A DNA stretch of 64,000 bases from Argyresthia goedartella (GCA_949825045.1 OX463824.1:28242001-28306000), one strand, 5' to 3'. Counted from the first letter of the stretch, positions 45,001 to 48,946 are shown. The notes: a model not told the origin generated them from the letters alone. Made by a program: numbers and translations.

Positions 45001-48000
45001 TTGCATGCCTGTATTTGCAAGATGTCCCACGCGTTTTGGAAATTTAGAACATTCAAAATGAAATAAATAGCATCGTATTGCTTCAAGCAGTACAATGTGT
45101 GGCCAAATTAAGAGAGGGAAAATAAAAGCAGAAGGCGGATTTTCATGTTCTCTGTACAAATGTCGTATCGTCTTCTCATCTCCAACTTCTCCGTCCCTAT
45201 CGTGACATGGTGATAACAAAAAATACCAAACAAAAACTTGAAACGAATACAAAAGCAACCAAACCGAAAAATCTTGCACCATCACATCCCACCAACACAA
45301 CCCATCAATCCTGCTGATTAGGCATGCCAGTTTGCGGATAAAAATAGATGTCACGTGCGTGCGAGGAGCATGCAAGTGTGCCAGTTACAGTCCCGTGTAT
45401 TCCCGCCTTAAAGGACAGTCATGACAGATGAAAGACTGCTTGTACCGGGTGTCAAGAGGATTTTTCTCCACAACACTCCGTCCTGCCCTTTCCCCGTCGC
45501 TCAAGCACGTATCTCTCCGCCTCCAAGTATGCCCTCTCTACTTGCGTTTAGAAATATTATGCCTGATGTGAACCTGGTAGCGTGGGCCCTAATGTTCCCT
45601 CTCCCCGCCACGCCCGTACCCTCCGCTGAATGTGACGTCATCCATCGAGCTGCAGTGGACCACTCGCCGGTGGGTGACTCTTGCGGAAACAAATTACACC
45701 CGTGGCGTTAATGTGAACGACCTTCCAACACTACGTAATTCTAATCTCACTTCCGTATCAAGCCCATTTTACAATTGCATCAAACCTAAGTTACATCCAA
45801 CCTGTTTTAAATCTACGAGTCAGTAAAGGTGAAATATTACTATCTTACTCGATGCCGAGTGAATAACTGGGTGAACATGGAACCACCCCGCCTGGGAAAA
45901 GGCCAGACGCCATGTTAATTTTTAGATAAATAGTTCTCAAATCTCTTGTGTAGGTACCAGGGCGGCAGACGGACGGCGCGGACGGCAAGGTGACGGTGAA
46001 GGCGTCCTTCCGCGCGCTTCACGTGACGAGGCAGAACGCGCACCTGTGCATCACCTACCTCACCAAGGAGAAGAAGCAGAAGAGTACGACACACTACTCA
46101 TTTATATACTGGCATGGGTAACAACAGGGCAGCCTGTTTCGTGGAAACCAGAAATAGCGACTTCACACACACTCTAGAAACAACTAAGACCTGGGGATTT
46201 TGTCTCTGCGTCTCCAGCCGGGATTCGAAACTGGGACCTATCGCTTGGAAGGCAGAGCCTGGAACCGCTACGCCACAGAAGTCGTCTGATGGTTAAACAA
46301 ACCAGTTTGTGGGGAAGAATCAGTAATCAGTAACGCTAATTCTTACTCATTTACTTGAGAGTTTACTTAAGAGTAATGGCGTAACTTGTGGTTATAAAGA
46401 ACCACAAGGTACGCGATCACGCCACACACGGCGCAGTCAGAAACCGTTTATTTCCAGTAACTCCAGTGACTTACGTTAAAACTACTGAACCAAACGCGAA
46501 CTAGCGATGTGTGAAATAACAGTCGATAAAACTATGCTGAAGGAGAATTATGCTATGCTATTTTAAACTTTGAACCCGGTTCAAGGTCAATTTAGGTTCA
46601 AAGATTGTAAAGTGTGCCTGCGTATTTTCTTTATTGAACTGTGCCTCCCACAGTAATGCGACTCGGCAAGAAGAAAGAGAAGTCCGGCGAAGCGGAGGTG
46701 GGGCGGACGCAGACGGTGGACGGAGTCGCCAGGCTCATATGTTCAGCCAAGAGCTCGCACAATGTGCCGCTCAAATGTAAGTATATACAGGTCCTATGTG
46801 TCTTCTGTGTGCCTCTGATGCCCCAAATGTAAGTATACACAGGTCCTATGTGTCTTCTGTGTGCCTCTGATGCCCCAAATGGTCTGATTAAAGGCTCTTT
46901 ATCCCTTTATTGCACGTAACCACAGATATCGAGAGATAGGTTGAGGGGCGTGGCACGTGCGAACAAATGTAGCTCCGACAGGTTAGATATTAAAAATTCT
47001 CGGTAGTCACCGGGTGACCGCAGTGACGAATTCATTTCCGTTGTTTTTCGAAAATGCCGACCTGTGCAATACTCACGTGCAAAAATAGAAGCGAGATTGT
47101 GAACTCCAAGAACGCCGGTGTCACATATCACTTGTAAGTCTCATTCCAACTATTATTTCTTCTTAAAACACAAGAAATAAACATTATTACGAAAATAAAT
47201 CATTCGCGGAAAATTCGTCACGAATTGACATTAAAGTGACAATGTCATGTTGTTCTCGCTAAGTTTACATTGCTTGTTTTGTATCTTTCACTACTTATTG
47301 CCAAACCAAAACGCAATGAATATTTCACACTTATCTAAGTACGAATGCAAAGATGCATCGTGATACGGAGGCGAACTGTCACACGCAAACAGACGACATA
47401 TAGTGATGGGGATAGTGATAGGAGAATTATGTTTTTTAATCGATAGATTTTATCATTCCGCAATTACTAATATAGTTAATGTAATAATTTAGTTATTTTA
47501 TTGCTCATAATACGTAAGTTTATTGTTAGTTATTCCAATGATTGCCAAACAGGCAGTTTAGATTTTAAGTTTGTTTAAAACCTCGCCCGACGAAGGATAA
47601 TGGGGTGTTATAAGTATTGATCGGAAATTCCGATGCTTTCAGTCAGGTCCGAAGAGTTCACAGTTATTCTACCTTCAGAAACCTCTTTGCCTCTCTTTCT
47701 AGCTGTAAGGATTCTGTTGAAAAAAAGAAGAGAGGCAAAGGGGTCTCGTATGTCGTATGTCGTATAAATATGTCGTATTTACAAACAATTTACTATTTTA
47801 TTTATAGAACCCGGCATTGTATACGACTGTCTATACCAGTGTCTATAAATTATAATCCATCGATGATACACGCTGTCCTTGCATTGTCCCAATACAAGCT
47901 CGACTAGCTAGTATACCTGCGGTAGTGTGGGTGTGTTCGGACGATAGGTGCATGACATTGCACTGACCAATAAAAGCGGAGGGATTGATGTACGAGTGGT

Positions 48001-48946
48001 GTAAATGTATGCGTGTTCTTAGTTTTTGGCGACACTGGTTCCGATACAAGCTCAGCGCCAAGCGCCTATCTCTCGATATCTGTGCACGTAACAATGGAAA
48101 ACAGACAAATAAAAATGTAAAACACATGGACTAAGGCGAGCTTATCTTGGCACATGGAGTAAGGCGAGCTTATCTTGGCACATGGACTAAGGCGAGCTTA
48201 TCTTGGCAGACTAGGCAGGCTTGTGAGTAGGGTTGCCAGTTTTTTTTTTGACAAATATTGTATACGGCGGTTAAATGGATTAAAAAATAAAGTACGCATA
48301 GTAAAACATATTTAAGTTAAAAATATAGTACTGTAGCGTACTCTATAAAGTACGCAGAATATTATAAATTAAAAAGTACGCAGACCCAAAATATAGTACA
48401 ATACTATATAATATAGTACGTCTGGCAACCCTACTTGTGAGTATCTTCGCCGTTCGGGCAATCGTTTCAGCCTGCTTACAGGGTCACATTTAATTAGCTG
48501 ACCATATTTTGGGGAATGACATTACCCATAATTATGAACAACTTTCCCCAAGAGCAAACGAAAAATAATTGGGTCTCCTACTACTTGCAATCAGCTGATC
48601 GGGTCAATGTACTGAGGGACGATTTTTTTTTCCATTGCGACCATGTTTCTTAGTGAAAGTTGTTCATATTGATGGGTACTATCATTCACTATAATATGGT
48701 CATCTAATTAAATGTCACCTGTGTCACGTTTGCATGGAAATTATCATTAAGCAAAGTAACGACATCTGTTGACCTGTGTTTCATGGTTGTGATTTTAACC
48801 ACCATTATTCCACTTGTTCAGTGTACATCGACGGCACAGAATGGAACGGCGTGAAGTTCTTCCAATTGTCGACGCAATGGCAGACGCACGTCAAAACCTT
48901 CCCAGTGGCCACCAGCGGCGCGCCGCTCGCGCCCGCAGAAACCTAA
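5911..48946 (+). CDS. PACS-family sorting protein, 3' seventeen coding exons (A-Q)
   Basis: PACS proteins link the acidic-cluster motifs of furin and other cargo to AP-1, AP-3 or GGA adaptors and act at the trans-Golgi network and endosomes (family knowledge). Seventeen exons with GT donors and AG acceptors join in one frame without a stop: A 5911-6004, B 15956-16115, C 17783-17931, D 18947-19057, E 23432-23557, F 24023-24176, G 26087-26158, H 27464-27591, I 28403-28546, J 28771-28958, K 29451-29590, L 30103-30247, M 35634-35748, N 44603-44773, O 45954-46083, P 46654-46776, Q 48822-48946. They encode about 757 residues plus TAA. Recognised family landmarks are [23 protein letters not shown] (cargo-binding region), [11 protein letters not shown] acidic stretch, [29 protein letters not shown], and the C-terminal [9 protein letters not shown]-like and [10 protein letters not shown] segments. 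The N-terminal ~100-150 residues lie upstream of the window. Introns are packed with mobile elements. Confidence 0.93.
6101..6231 (+). repeat. 5' LTR (131 bp) of a non-coding LTR element
   Basis: Starts TGTAGTG and ends CTTACA. It is identical base for base to 9213-9343. It is preceded by ATAT, which also follows the right copy (4-bp target duplication). Confidence 0.9.
6232..6247 (+). promoter_or_regulatory. primer binding site of the LTR element
   Basis: TGGCGACCGTGACAGG abuts the 5' LTR with no spacer, the position where a tRNA primes minus-strand synthesis. The tRNA was not identified. Confidence 0.65.
9197..9212 (+). promoter_or_regulatory. polypurine tract of the LTR element
   Basis: A run of A and G only, ending exactly at the start of the 3' LTR. 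This is the usual primer site for plus-strand synthesis. Confidence 0.8.
9213..9343 (+). repeat. 3' LTR (131 bp)
   Basis: Identical to 6101-6231 and followed by the ATAT duplication. Confidence 0.9.
9344..10131. other. PACS intron with CA-rich simple sequence
   Basis: No gene was seen. 9826-9920 is a C/A-rich imperfect microsatellite (runs of CACACA and CTCACC). 9350-9480 is GC-richer and may be another old repeat, not identified. ATAAA-rich sequence lies at 10080-10120. Confidence 0.4.
10132..10389 (+). repeat. left LTR of the BEL/Pao element, internally deleted
   Basis: Starts TGTTTAATATTTA and ends GGATTTAACA. It matches both ends of 12530-13041 but lacks about 255 bp in the middle; the break falls after GTATAGAAAAAAA. 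The flanking 5-bp duplication is CGTAC. Confidence 0.85.
10448..11360 (+). pseudogene. BEL/Pao gag zinc knuckle fused to the RNase H tail, broken
   Basis: The first frame (10448-10720) carries a CCHC/C-rich knuckle: [13 protein letters not shown] followed by [10 protein letters not shown]. It then runs into a G/C-rich join around 10720-10840. From ~10840 in another frame, [17 protein letters not shown] and LWWGPKWL mark the end of the RNase H region of BEL polyproteins, followed by the linker up to GGRLRNP and a stop at 11358. The join removes most of gag, protease and reverse transcriptase. The frame change and stops show that no full polyprotein is made. Confidence 0.75.
11361..12498 (+). 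pseudogene. BEL/Pao integrase, core domain open
   Basis: The zinc-binding part (HIRNGH ... CLPCYR) carries an in-frame TGA near 11418. From 11431 the frame is open for 355 codons. The DDE core is complete: GTDFAGPF (Asp), RSDNGTNF (Asp) and [12 protein letters not shown] (Glu). A C-terminal region ends with RRGRIVNLY and [13 protein letters not shown] segments typical of Pao integrases. Integrase joins cDNA ends to host DNA. Here it can only be a relic unless it is expressed by internal initiation. Confidence 0.8.
12530..13041 (+). repeat. right LTR of the BEL/Pao element (512 bp)
   Basis: Full-length copy, TGTTTAATATTTA to GGATTTAACA, followed by CGTAC. It differs from the left copy at scattered sites besides the missing block, so it is older than the LTR element at 6101. 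Confidence 0.85.
13330..13391. repeat. 62-bp near-perfect inverted repeat
   Basis: Arms of about 30 bp (TTTTTTGTTGACACCATCTA and its complement) meet at an AT centre with almost no loop. Transcribed RNA would form a long hairpin. Confidence 0.8.
13434..13575 (+). pseudogene. unidentified coding-like fragment, charged, ends LITNFFKKS
   Basis: A 47-codon open stretch, [11 protein letters not shown] followed by a Lys/Glu-rich segment and ending LITNFFKKS before TAA. A pyrimidine-rich run ending in AG (13412-13421) could be an acceptor just upstream. LITNFF resembles the hydrophobic core of a PCNA-interacting motif, but the usual Gln is absent. There is no Met start. It may be the last exon of a nested gene or part of a decayed transposon; not recognised. 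Confidence 0.3.
13735..14100. repeat. cluster of short direct and inverted repeats
   Basis: 13760-13850 holds three copies of GGTCAGTAAAAGTCAG-type sequence. 13876-14095 holds at least six copies, in both orientations, of GTTACAAACTGGG. The region folds on itself in many ways; no coding sequence. Confidence 0.65.
14101..15955. other. PACS intron, no gene seen
   Basis: AT-rich to about 15180, then short homopolymers (A, C and T runs at 15250-15410). No domain-bearing ORF, RNA gene or clear terminal repeats were recognised. The sequence just before 15956 is a pyrimidine tract ending TCCTCCAG, the acceptor of exon B. Confidence 0.4.
15956..16115 (+). CDS. PACS exon B
   Basis: Begins in phase 0 (GTG CTC CAG) and ends in phase 1 (ACA G) before GTAAGC. 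It encodes [17 protein letters not shown], a Gly/Ala-rich loop and [16 protein letters not shown], equivalent to the vertebrate segment ending SSQPIDHE. A decayed second copy lies at 17104-17208. Confidence 0.9.
16199..16926. mobile_element. interspersed repeat with ~45-bp imperfect inverted ends
   Basis: The left end (CGGTCAAGTGCGGGTCGGAC) and right end (complement CGGCCAAGTGCGAGTCGGAC) are inverted copies, each followed inward by a GTTCCG-containing segment. The interior has a GACAGACGGA-type run at 16555-16600, common in moth genomes. No coding capacity; class not resolved. Confidence 0.6.
16282..16357 (-). repeat. tRNA-like SINE head
   Basis: On the - strand, GGTGGCGCAATTGGTTTG (A-box-like) and GGGTTCGAATCC (B-box) are spaced as in a tRNA. 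It lies inside the repeat at 16199-16926 and has no acceptor-stem pairing good enough for a real tRNA. Confidence 0.5.
17104..17208 (+). pseudogene. decayed duplicate of PACS exon B
   Basis: ATG GAC ACG GAA CTA GAG TTG copies the MDMELEL part of exon B. Of seven codon changes in the first twelve codons, six are synonymous. A deletion of about 35 bp removes the Gly/Ala loop and shifts the frame. The rest again matches exon B ([13 protein letters not shown], then KNNTLFIT). The donor is lost (CACAG followed by ACGAGT), and no acceptor like that of exon B is present. It looks like a once-functional alternative exon that has died. Confidence 0.85.
17384..17492. mobile_element. small inverted-repeat element (109 bp)
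   Basis: Perfect 13-bp terminal inverted repeats, TGTCCACACGATG at 17384 and its complement ending at 17492, around a GC-rich core. MITE-like; no coding sequence. Confidence 0.55.
17783..17931 (+). CDS. PACS exon C (acidic cluster)
   Basis: Phase 1 entry completes GAG. It encodes [20 protein letters not shown] then a basic tract and [11 protein letters not shown], ending in phase 0. It corresponds to the vertebrate SEEEEESFSSE acidic region, where PACS1 autoregulation by casein kinase 2 has been mapped. Confidence 0.92.
17932..18213. repeat. short tandem repeats in PACS intron C
   Basis: 18045-18180 contains about five diverged copies of a ~33-bp unit (variants of GGTCCTTCGAGCCGGATGGC). No gene. 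Confidence 0.6.
18214..18476 (+). mobile_element. tRNA-headed SINE, copy 2
   Basis: Same family as 223-460, with GGCCGAGTCGG and GGTTCGAGTCC promoter boxes. It ends in a run of ATT triplets, the probable 3' tail of the family. Confidence 0.87.
18477..18946. other. PACS intron, no gene seen
   Basis: Nothing recognisable. The right end TACCTTACCAG is the acceptor of exon D. Confidence 0.4.
18947..19057 (+). CDS. PACS exon D
   Basis: 37 codons, phase 0 at both ends, encoding [20 protein letters not shown] then a basic stretch [10 protein letters not shown], before GTGAGG. It is poorly conserved outside insects but in frame between exons C and E. Because it is phase 0-0 and a multiple of three, it could be skipped without a shift. 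Confidence 0.75.
19058..20099. other. PACS intron with a small inverted-repeat element
   Basis: 19158-19269 is bounded by perfect 12-bp inverted ends (TTCGCTTAGATA and complement), MITE-like. The rest shows no gene; ORFs at 19312-19639 have no recognisable domain. Confidence 0.5.
20100..20345 (+). mobile_element. tRNA-headed SINE, copy 3
   Basis: Same family and orientation as 223-460. One base differs in the A-box region (GAAGTGACC for GCAGTGACC). Confidence 0.87.
20346..21098. other. PACS intron, no gene seen
   Basis: AT-rich DNA with no domain-bearing ORF. 20890-20990 is more GC-rich but unassigned. Confidence 0.4.
21410..22579 (+). mobile_element. hAT-family transposon relic with TSD
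   Basis: Inverted ends TAGGGCATGCA and TGCATGCCCTA are flanked on both sides by the 8-bp duplication ATTACAGA (21402-21409 and 22580-22587), the hallmark of hAT elements. The ends also carry CCCGGTATACCC-like and CCCGGTGCACCC-like subterminal repeats. Only the C-terminal dimerisation region of the transposase survives. Length 1170 bp, so it is internally deleted. Confidence 0.88.
21855..22163 (+). pseudogene. hAT transposase C-terminal dimerisation domain
   Basis: The frame encodes [33 protein letters not shown] and [11 protein letters not shown]. This is the conserved hAT dimerisation motif (usual form ...IPATSVASERVFSxAG...RSSL...). The DDE core and BED finger are absent; upstream sequence to 21540 is broken. 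The Met at 21855 is not a genuine start. Confidence 0.8.
22690..23431. repeat. GCCTCG-rich repeat with nested MITE and minisatellite
   Basis: 22741-22826 is five exact copies of the 16-mer CGAGCTTGCCTCAACC. 22873-22999 is a foldback element with ~45-bp arms (GAATTGAGAAATTCACT and its complement; GATACTTAAGTA inside). The flanks resemble the element at 21099. The end TCGCATTCCAG is the acceptor of exon E. Confidence 0.6.
23432..23557 (+). CDS. PACS exon E
   Basis: 42 codons, phase 0 at both ends, [20 protein letters not shown] through DIDELFQ before GTGAGC. It matches the vertebrate NIKQKFVALLKRFKV and DLDELYD segments. Confidence 0.92.
23540..23722 (+). repeat. six-unit tandem array of exon E end plus 5' splice site
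   Basis: Units of 31-32 bp (GATATAGACGAGCTGTTTCAG followed by GTGAGC). Donor positions are 23558 (the real one), 23590, 23622 (GT changed to AT), 23654, 23685 and 23717. Five of six keep GTGAG. Confidence 0.9.
24023..24176 (+). CDS. PACS exon F
   Basis: Phase 0 entry, phase 1 exit before GTGAGA. It encodes [20 protein letters not shown] then [17 protein letters not shown], the equivalent of vertebrate [20 protein letters not shown]. Confidence 0.92.
24575..24979. mobile_element. MITE with AGGGCTGCCAG ends
   Basis: Inverted ends AGGGCTGCCAG and CTGGCAGCCCT. The interior holds smaller inverted and direct repeats (TGTATCCAATTA occurs twice). Same terminal type as 48230-48433. No coding sequence. 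Confidence 0.65.
24980..26086. other. PACS intron, simple repeats only
   Basis: A TA run near 25060, a TGTG run near 25475. No gene recognised. The C-rich end at 26040-26086 is the polypyrimidine tract and acceptor of exon G. Confidence 0.4.
26087..26158 (+). CDS. PACS exon G (short)
   Basis: 72 bp, phase 1 in and phase 1 out, encoding [19 protein letters not shown] then TVALTG, before GTAACT. It fits the frame between F and H; weakly conserved serine/proline-rich region. Being 1-1 and a multiple of three, it is skippable. Confidence 0.7.
26159..27463. other. PACS intron with a foldback repeat
   Basis: 26951-27245 has inverted ends (GCCTCGCACAAGCATATCGCA against TGCGTATGCTTGTGCGAAGC) and an internal three-copy ~60-bp repeat carrying AAGTGTCCTAG. 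No gene. Confidence 0.5.
27464..27591 (+). CDS. PACS exon H
   Basis: Phase 1 in, phase 0 out before GTAAGA. It encodes [20 protein letters not shown] then a Ser/Ala-rich end [10 protein letters not shown]. It is followed by three further copies of its sequence. Confidence 0.88.
27592..28081 (+). repeat. 177-bp tandem duplication of exon H with its donor
   Basis: Exon-like copies lie at 27680-27768 and 27857-27945, with a shorter one at 28034-28081. The first two keep an open frame ([20 protein letters not shown] then [10 protein letters not shown]), the AG before AATCAG and the donor GTAAGA. The period is exactly 177 bp. They lack the [11 protein letters not shown] block and have a purine-rich, not pyrimidine-rich, upstream tract. 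Confidence 0.9.
28403..28546 (+). CDS. PACS exon I
   Basis: 48 codons, phase 0 to 0, [20 protein letters not shown] then [16 protein letters not shown], before GTATGC. It corresponds to the middle-region basic and serine-rich segment of PACS. Confidence 0.9.
28771..28958 (+). CDS. PACS exon J
   Basis: Phase 0 in, phase 2 out before GTGAGT. It encodes [16 protein letters not shown] and a hydrophobic fold segment [20 protein letters not shown]. It starts the C-terminal conserved region. Confidence 0.88.
28959..29450. other. PACS intron, no gene seen
   Basis: 29115-29360 resembles common insect repeat DNA on the - strand (basic ORF with [12 protein letters not shown]), but no complete element is present. 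Confidence 0.4.
29451..29590 (+). CDS. PACS exon K
   Basis: Phase 2 in, phase 1 out before GTGAGT. It encodes [20 protein letters not shown] then [11 protein letters not shown], equivalent to the vertebrate segment ending FLVIPLG. Confidence 0.9.
29571..29960 (+). repeat. three diverged tandem copies of exon K end plus donor
   Basis: Exon K ends CTTCCACCTCGTGCCGATTG then GTGAGT. Related copies follow at ~29709-29732 (CTTCCATATTGTGCCAATAG then GTAAGT) and ~29870-29892 (CTTTCACCTCGTATCAATAG then AGGAAT). Each is followed by TAGATGGYG-containing sequence. Period roughly 140-160 bp. Confidence 0.75.
30103..30247 (+). CDS. PACS exon L
   Basis: Phase 1 in, phase 2 out before GTGGGG. It encodes [20 protein letters not shown] then DTWAALSE, matching vertebrate HPVAKYLGSVDSRYSS and WRDLFS. 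Confidence 0.92.
30248..31924. other. PACS intron and probable 5' part of a non-LTR element
   Basis: No conserved ORF. From about 30960 the base composition becomes more even, and the sequence may be the 5' region of the retrotransposon that continues at 31925. Its boundary is not defined. Confidence 0.35.
31925..34610 (+). pseudogene. non-LTR retrotransposon ORF2, broken
   Basis: An open stretch of 750 codons from 31925 carries the endonuclease ([29 protein letters not shown]) without its N-terminus, then the reverse transcriptase with [33 protein letters not shown] and the YADDLQIY active site. A TGA at 34175 probably replaces Trp. After it the same frame continues ([19 protein letters not shown]), then shifts near 34380 into a frame ending [12 protein letters not shown] at 34610. 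One stop and one frameshift make this copy inactive as it stands. CR1/L2-like by its YADDLQIY motif, clade uncertain. It lies in the intron between PACS exons L and M, sense to the gene. Confidence 0.85.
34611..34905 (+). other. 3' UTR and tail of the non-LTR copy
   Basis: Ends in GCAATAAAGAATAAAGAAAG, an AAAG-type simple tail, as expected for the 3' end of a non-LTR element. No coding sequence. Confidence 0.55.
34906..35633. other. PACS intron with an inverted repeat
   Basis: 34945-35050 and 35280-35405 are inverted versions of each other (CGACGTTTAACCAA at 34999; TTGGTTAAACGTCG at 35334). This suggests a foldback element of about 460 bp. No gene. CATAATCCCACAG is the acceptor of exon M. 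Confidence 0.55.
35634..35748 (+). CDS. PACS exon M
   Basis: Completes a split Arg codon and ends in phase 0 at GCG before GTCAGT. It encodes [20 protein letters not shown] then [13 protein letters not shown], equivalent to vertebrate LPIAEVMLT and DEDSYQKFIPFIG. Confidence 0.93.
35722..37193 (+). repeat. minisatellite of ten ~140-bp units built from the exon M end
   Basis: Units begin at the TTCGTACC positions 35731, 35869, 36010, 36147, 36285, 36423, 36564, 36705, 36846 and 36987 (periods 137-141), with a degenerate part-unit to 37193. Unit 1 is the real 3' end of exon M and its donor. Most later units repeat CAGACCTTCGTACC, TTTATAGCG and GTCAGTGG almost exactly. A long - strand ORF across the array only reflects the repeat. 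Confidence 0.93.
37194..37997. other. PACS intron with an older interspersed repeat
   Basis: 37285-37440 (TTTGGTGCATCGTTTGCCAA and following) is an inverted relative of 43200-43325. No gene. Confidence 0.5.
37998..38130. mobile_element. 133-bp MITE with TA target site, copy 1
   Basis: Ends TTAACCTCT and AGAGGTTAA. If TA is the duplicated target, the inverted ends are ACCTCT/AGAGGT. About 85% similar by eye to 43596-43723. Confidence 0.75.
38150..41312 (-). pseudogene. non-LTR retrotransposon ORF2, several frameshifts
   Basis: The - strand frame opens at 41312 with QNIQSIGNK and LCELWRD (endonuclease Asn and Glu), shifts near 40978, and continues [21 protein letters not shown] and GLSDHKSV to 40024. 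The reverse transcriptase (39882-38992) has [33 protein letters not shown] and [11 protein letters not shown]. It shifts again at about 38992; the C-terminal part is 38738-38337 ([14 protein letters not shown]). At least three breaks, so it is dead. The 3' end near 38150-38180 is a TTTGA-type simple repeat. It belongs to the same broad group as the element at 868 but has a different ORF1. Confidence 0.85.
41155..42612 (-). CDS. non-LTR retrotransposon ORF1: zinc finger, coiled coil, RRM-like
   Basis: Intact 485-residue ORF. Residues ~10-65 form a PHD-like Cys/His cluster ([27 protein letters not shown]). Residues ~180-285 are Lys/Glu-rich and heptad-like (coiled coil). Residues ~295-420 resemble the RRM plus C-terminal domain of L1-type ORF1 proteins ([40 protein letters not shown]). 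The tail is Asn/Gln-rich. The protein would bind element RNA (family inference). It overlaps the ORF2 frame by about 158 nt in the +1 register. Unlike ORF2 it shows no lesion. Confidence 0.75.
   Translation of the reverse strand: MEQSHALIKCAGCLQIILDRLHLTCSLCNETYDLDCANVSIKRFYNTMSPERKKKWLCQCCRCKLPKTSNINTPVRQHQLFPTNDIQNDTSLNNMNVTFRKKAPMMTLEDSILTDSNQSIVGDTLQEPIEDTIIHDESSSQKNIATNNIMYDEKPRFPNNTPDGDAQISILDHVGKLLKNFRRDMERAIAKEFSDIKCELTELRTAITGKLNDKEIHEKKDQDQSKLVQKPEQIGYDNPSVKQKIEQTIDDNITCLERRKAELKAEIQELQKAVNHQKQTANQPINMSPDTDIKKKIVLYGEEHPWEDQNELYNRIVDAFQEILNIDLTGHIEDIQRIGKRRNRRTILVELLSKNMTKQILQRAHYFKNTGITIFECLDEESREYRRKLIEILIKSRREGHRAHILNNKLYIDGTELKEIDSKMQNNTTNTIENVSVPANEETKNPSHNNESSQQHPKNRQNRYKENNNRNNNNIPRQQEQTFRY
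42613..43200 (-). promoter_or_regulatory. 5' UTR of the non-LTR element with two ~74-bp tandem units
   Basis: Upstream (- strand) of ORF1, the block CTACACGTAAC - CCCTCTAGTGG - GTAGCGAAACTACT - CGTGTTGCCTGAG occurs twice (42628-42701 and 42702-42775). Tandem 5' monomers in non-LTR elements often carry the promoter (known for other families); here that is inferred. Confidence 0.55.
43330..43575 (+). mobile_element. tRNA-headed SINE, copy 4
   Basis: Same family as 223-460, with the B-box GGTTCGAGTCC intact and GTCCAAGGTATTAT at the 3' end. Confidence 0.87.
43596..43723. mobile_element. MITE with TA target site, copy 2
   Basis: Ends TTAACCTCT and AGAGGTTAA, same orientation as 37998-38130. The two copies bracket the non-LTR element of 38150-43200. 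Confidence 0.75.
44065..44273. repeat. 209-bp near-perfect palindrome, GC-rich core
   Basis: Arms of about 90 bp run from CTATAGCTTGT at 44065 to its complement ending at 44273. They include CCCATGGTCTGCGGGCGACG and an inner GAAGAGCGCGGGCGG, separated by a ~18-base loop near 44156-44173. No coding sequence. Probably a foldback element. Confidence 0.9.
44603..44773 (+). CDS. PACS exon N
   Basis: 57 codons, phase 0 to 0. Starts [18 protein letters not shown], then a Pro-rich linker ([14 protein letters not shown]), then IELQLDYWL before GTGAGG. It matches vertebrate VVKVGLVEDSP, a Ser/Pro-rich linker and GLQVDYWL. Confidence 0.92.
44774..45953. other. PACS intron with a faint exon N echo
   Basis: 45596-45670 has CCCGCCACGCCCG, then ATCGAGCTGCAG and GGTGGGTGACTC, similar to the linker, end and donor region of exon N. 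Nothing else was recognised. Confidence 0.45.
45954..46083 (+). CDS. PACS exon O
   Basis: Phase 0 in, phase 1 out before GTACGA. It encodes [19 protein letters not shown] and [12 protein letters not shown], equivalent to vertebrate TLKSVFRSVQVSRL and VVTKEKNKK. Confidence 0.93.
46202..46283 (-). repeat. tRNA-like SINE head
   Basis: On the - strand, TGGCGTAGCGGTTC (A-box-like) and AGTTTCGAATCCC (B-box) at tRNA spacing. It does not fold into a convincing tRNA; different from the SINE at 223. Confidence 0.45.
46654..46776 (+). CDS. PACS exon P
   Basis: Phase 1 in, phase 1 out before GTAAGT. It encodes [20 protein letters not shown] then [20 protein letters not shown], equivalent to vertebrate [27 protein letters not shown] (split here). 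Confidence 0.95.
46772..46884 (+). repeat. tandem copies of the exon P donor region
   Basis: A 52-bp unit runs from CAAAT/GTAAGTATA through CTGATGCCC. It is present twice in full (donors at 46777 and 46829), followed by a third start with GT changed to GG (46881). Confidence 0.85.
47054..47133 (+). CDS. THAP-domain protein, first exon only
   Basis: ATG with A at -3. It encodes [16 protein letters not shown] and NAGVTYH, then the donor GTAAGT. The Cys-x4-Cys spacing after MPT and the following TYH are the start of a THAP zinc finger (C2CH, DNA-binding). No later THAP exon was recognised before PACS exon Q, so the rest may be missing, far downstream, or the exon is a transposon remnant. It lies sense in the PACS P-Q intron. 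Confidence 0.6.
47134..48229. other. PACS last intron, minor repeats
   Basis: 47682-47745 contains an inverted pair (TTTGCCTCTCTTT and complement). 48122-48208 is three copies of a 28-bp unit (TAAGGCGAGCTTATCTTGG). No further gene. Confidence 0.5.
48230..48433. mobile_element. 204-bp MITE with 10-bp target duplication
   Basis: Ends GGGTTGCCAG and CTGGCAACCC(TA), flanked on both sides by CTTGTGAGTA (48220-48229, 48434-48443). The interior is AT-rich with repeated AAAGTACGCA and ATATAGTAC. A 9-10 bp duplication is typical of Mutator-like elements. Confidence 0.75.
48822..48946 (+). CDS. PACS exon Q, C-terminus
   Basis: Completes a Leu codon and encodes [20 protein letters not shown] then [20 protein letters not shown] and TAA (48944-48946). 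It matches vertebrate [20 protein letters not shown] and THVKHFPV. Confidence 0.95.
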
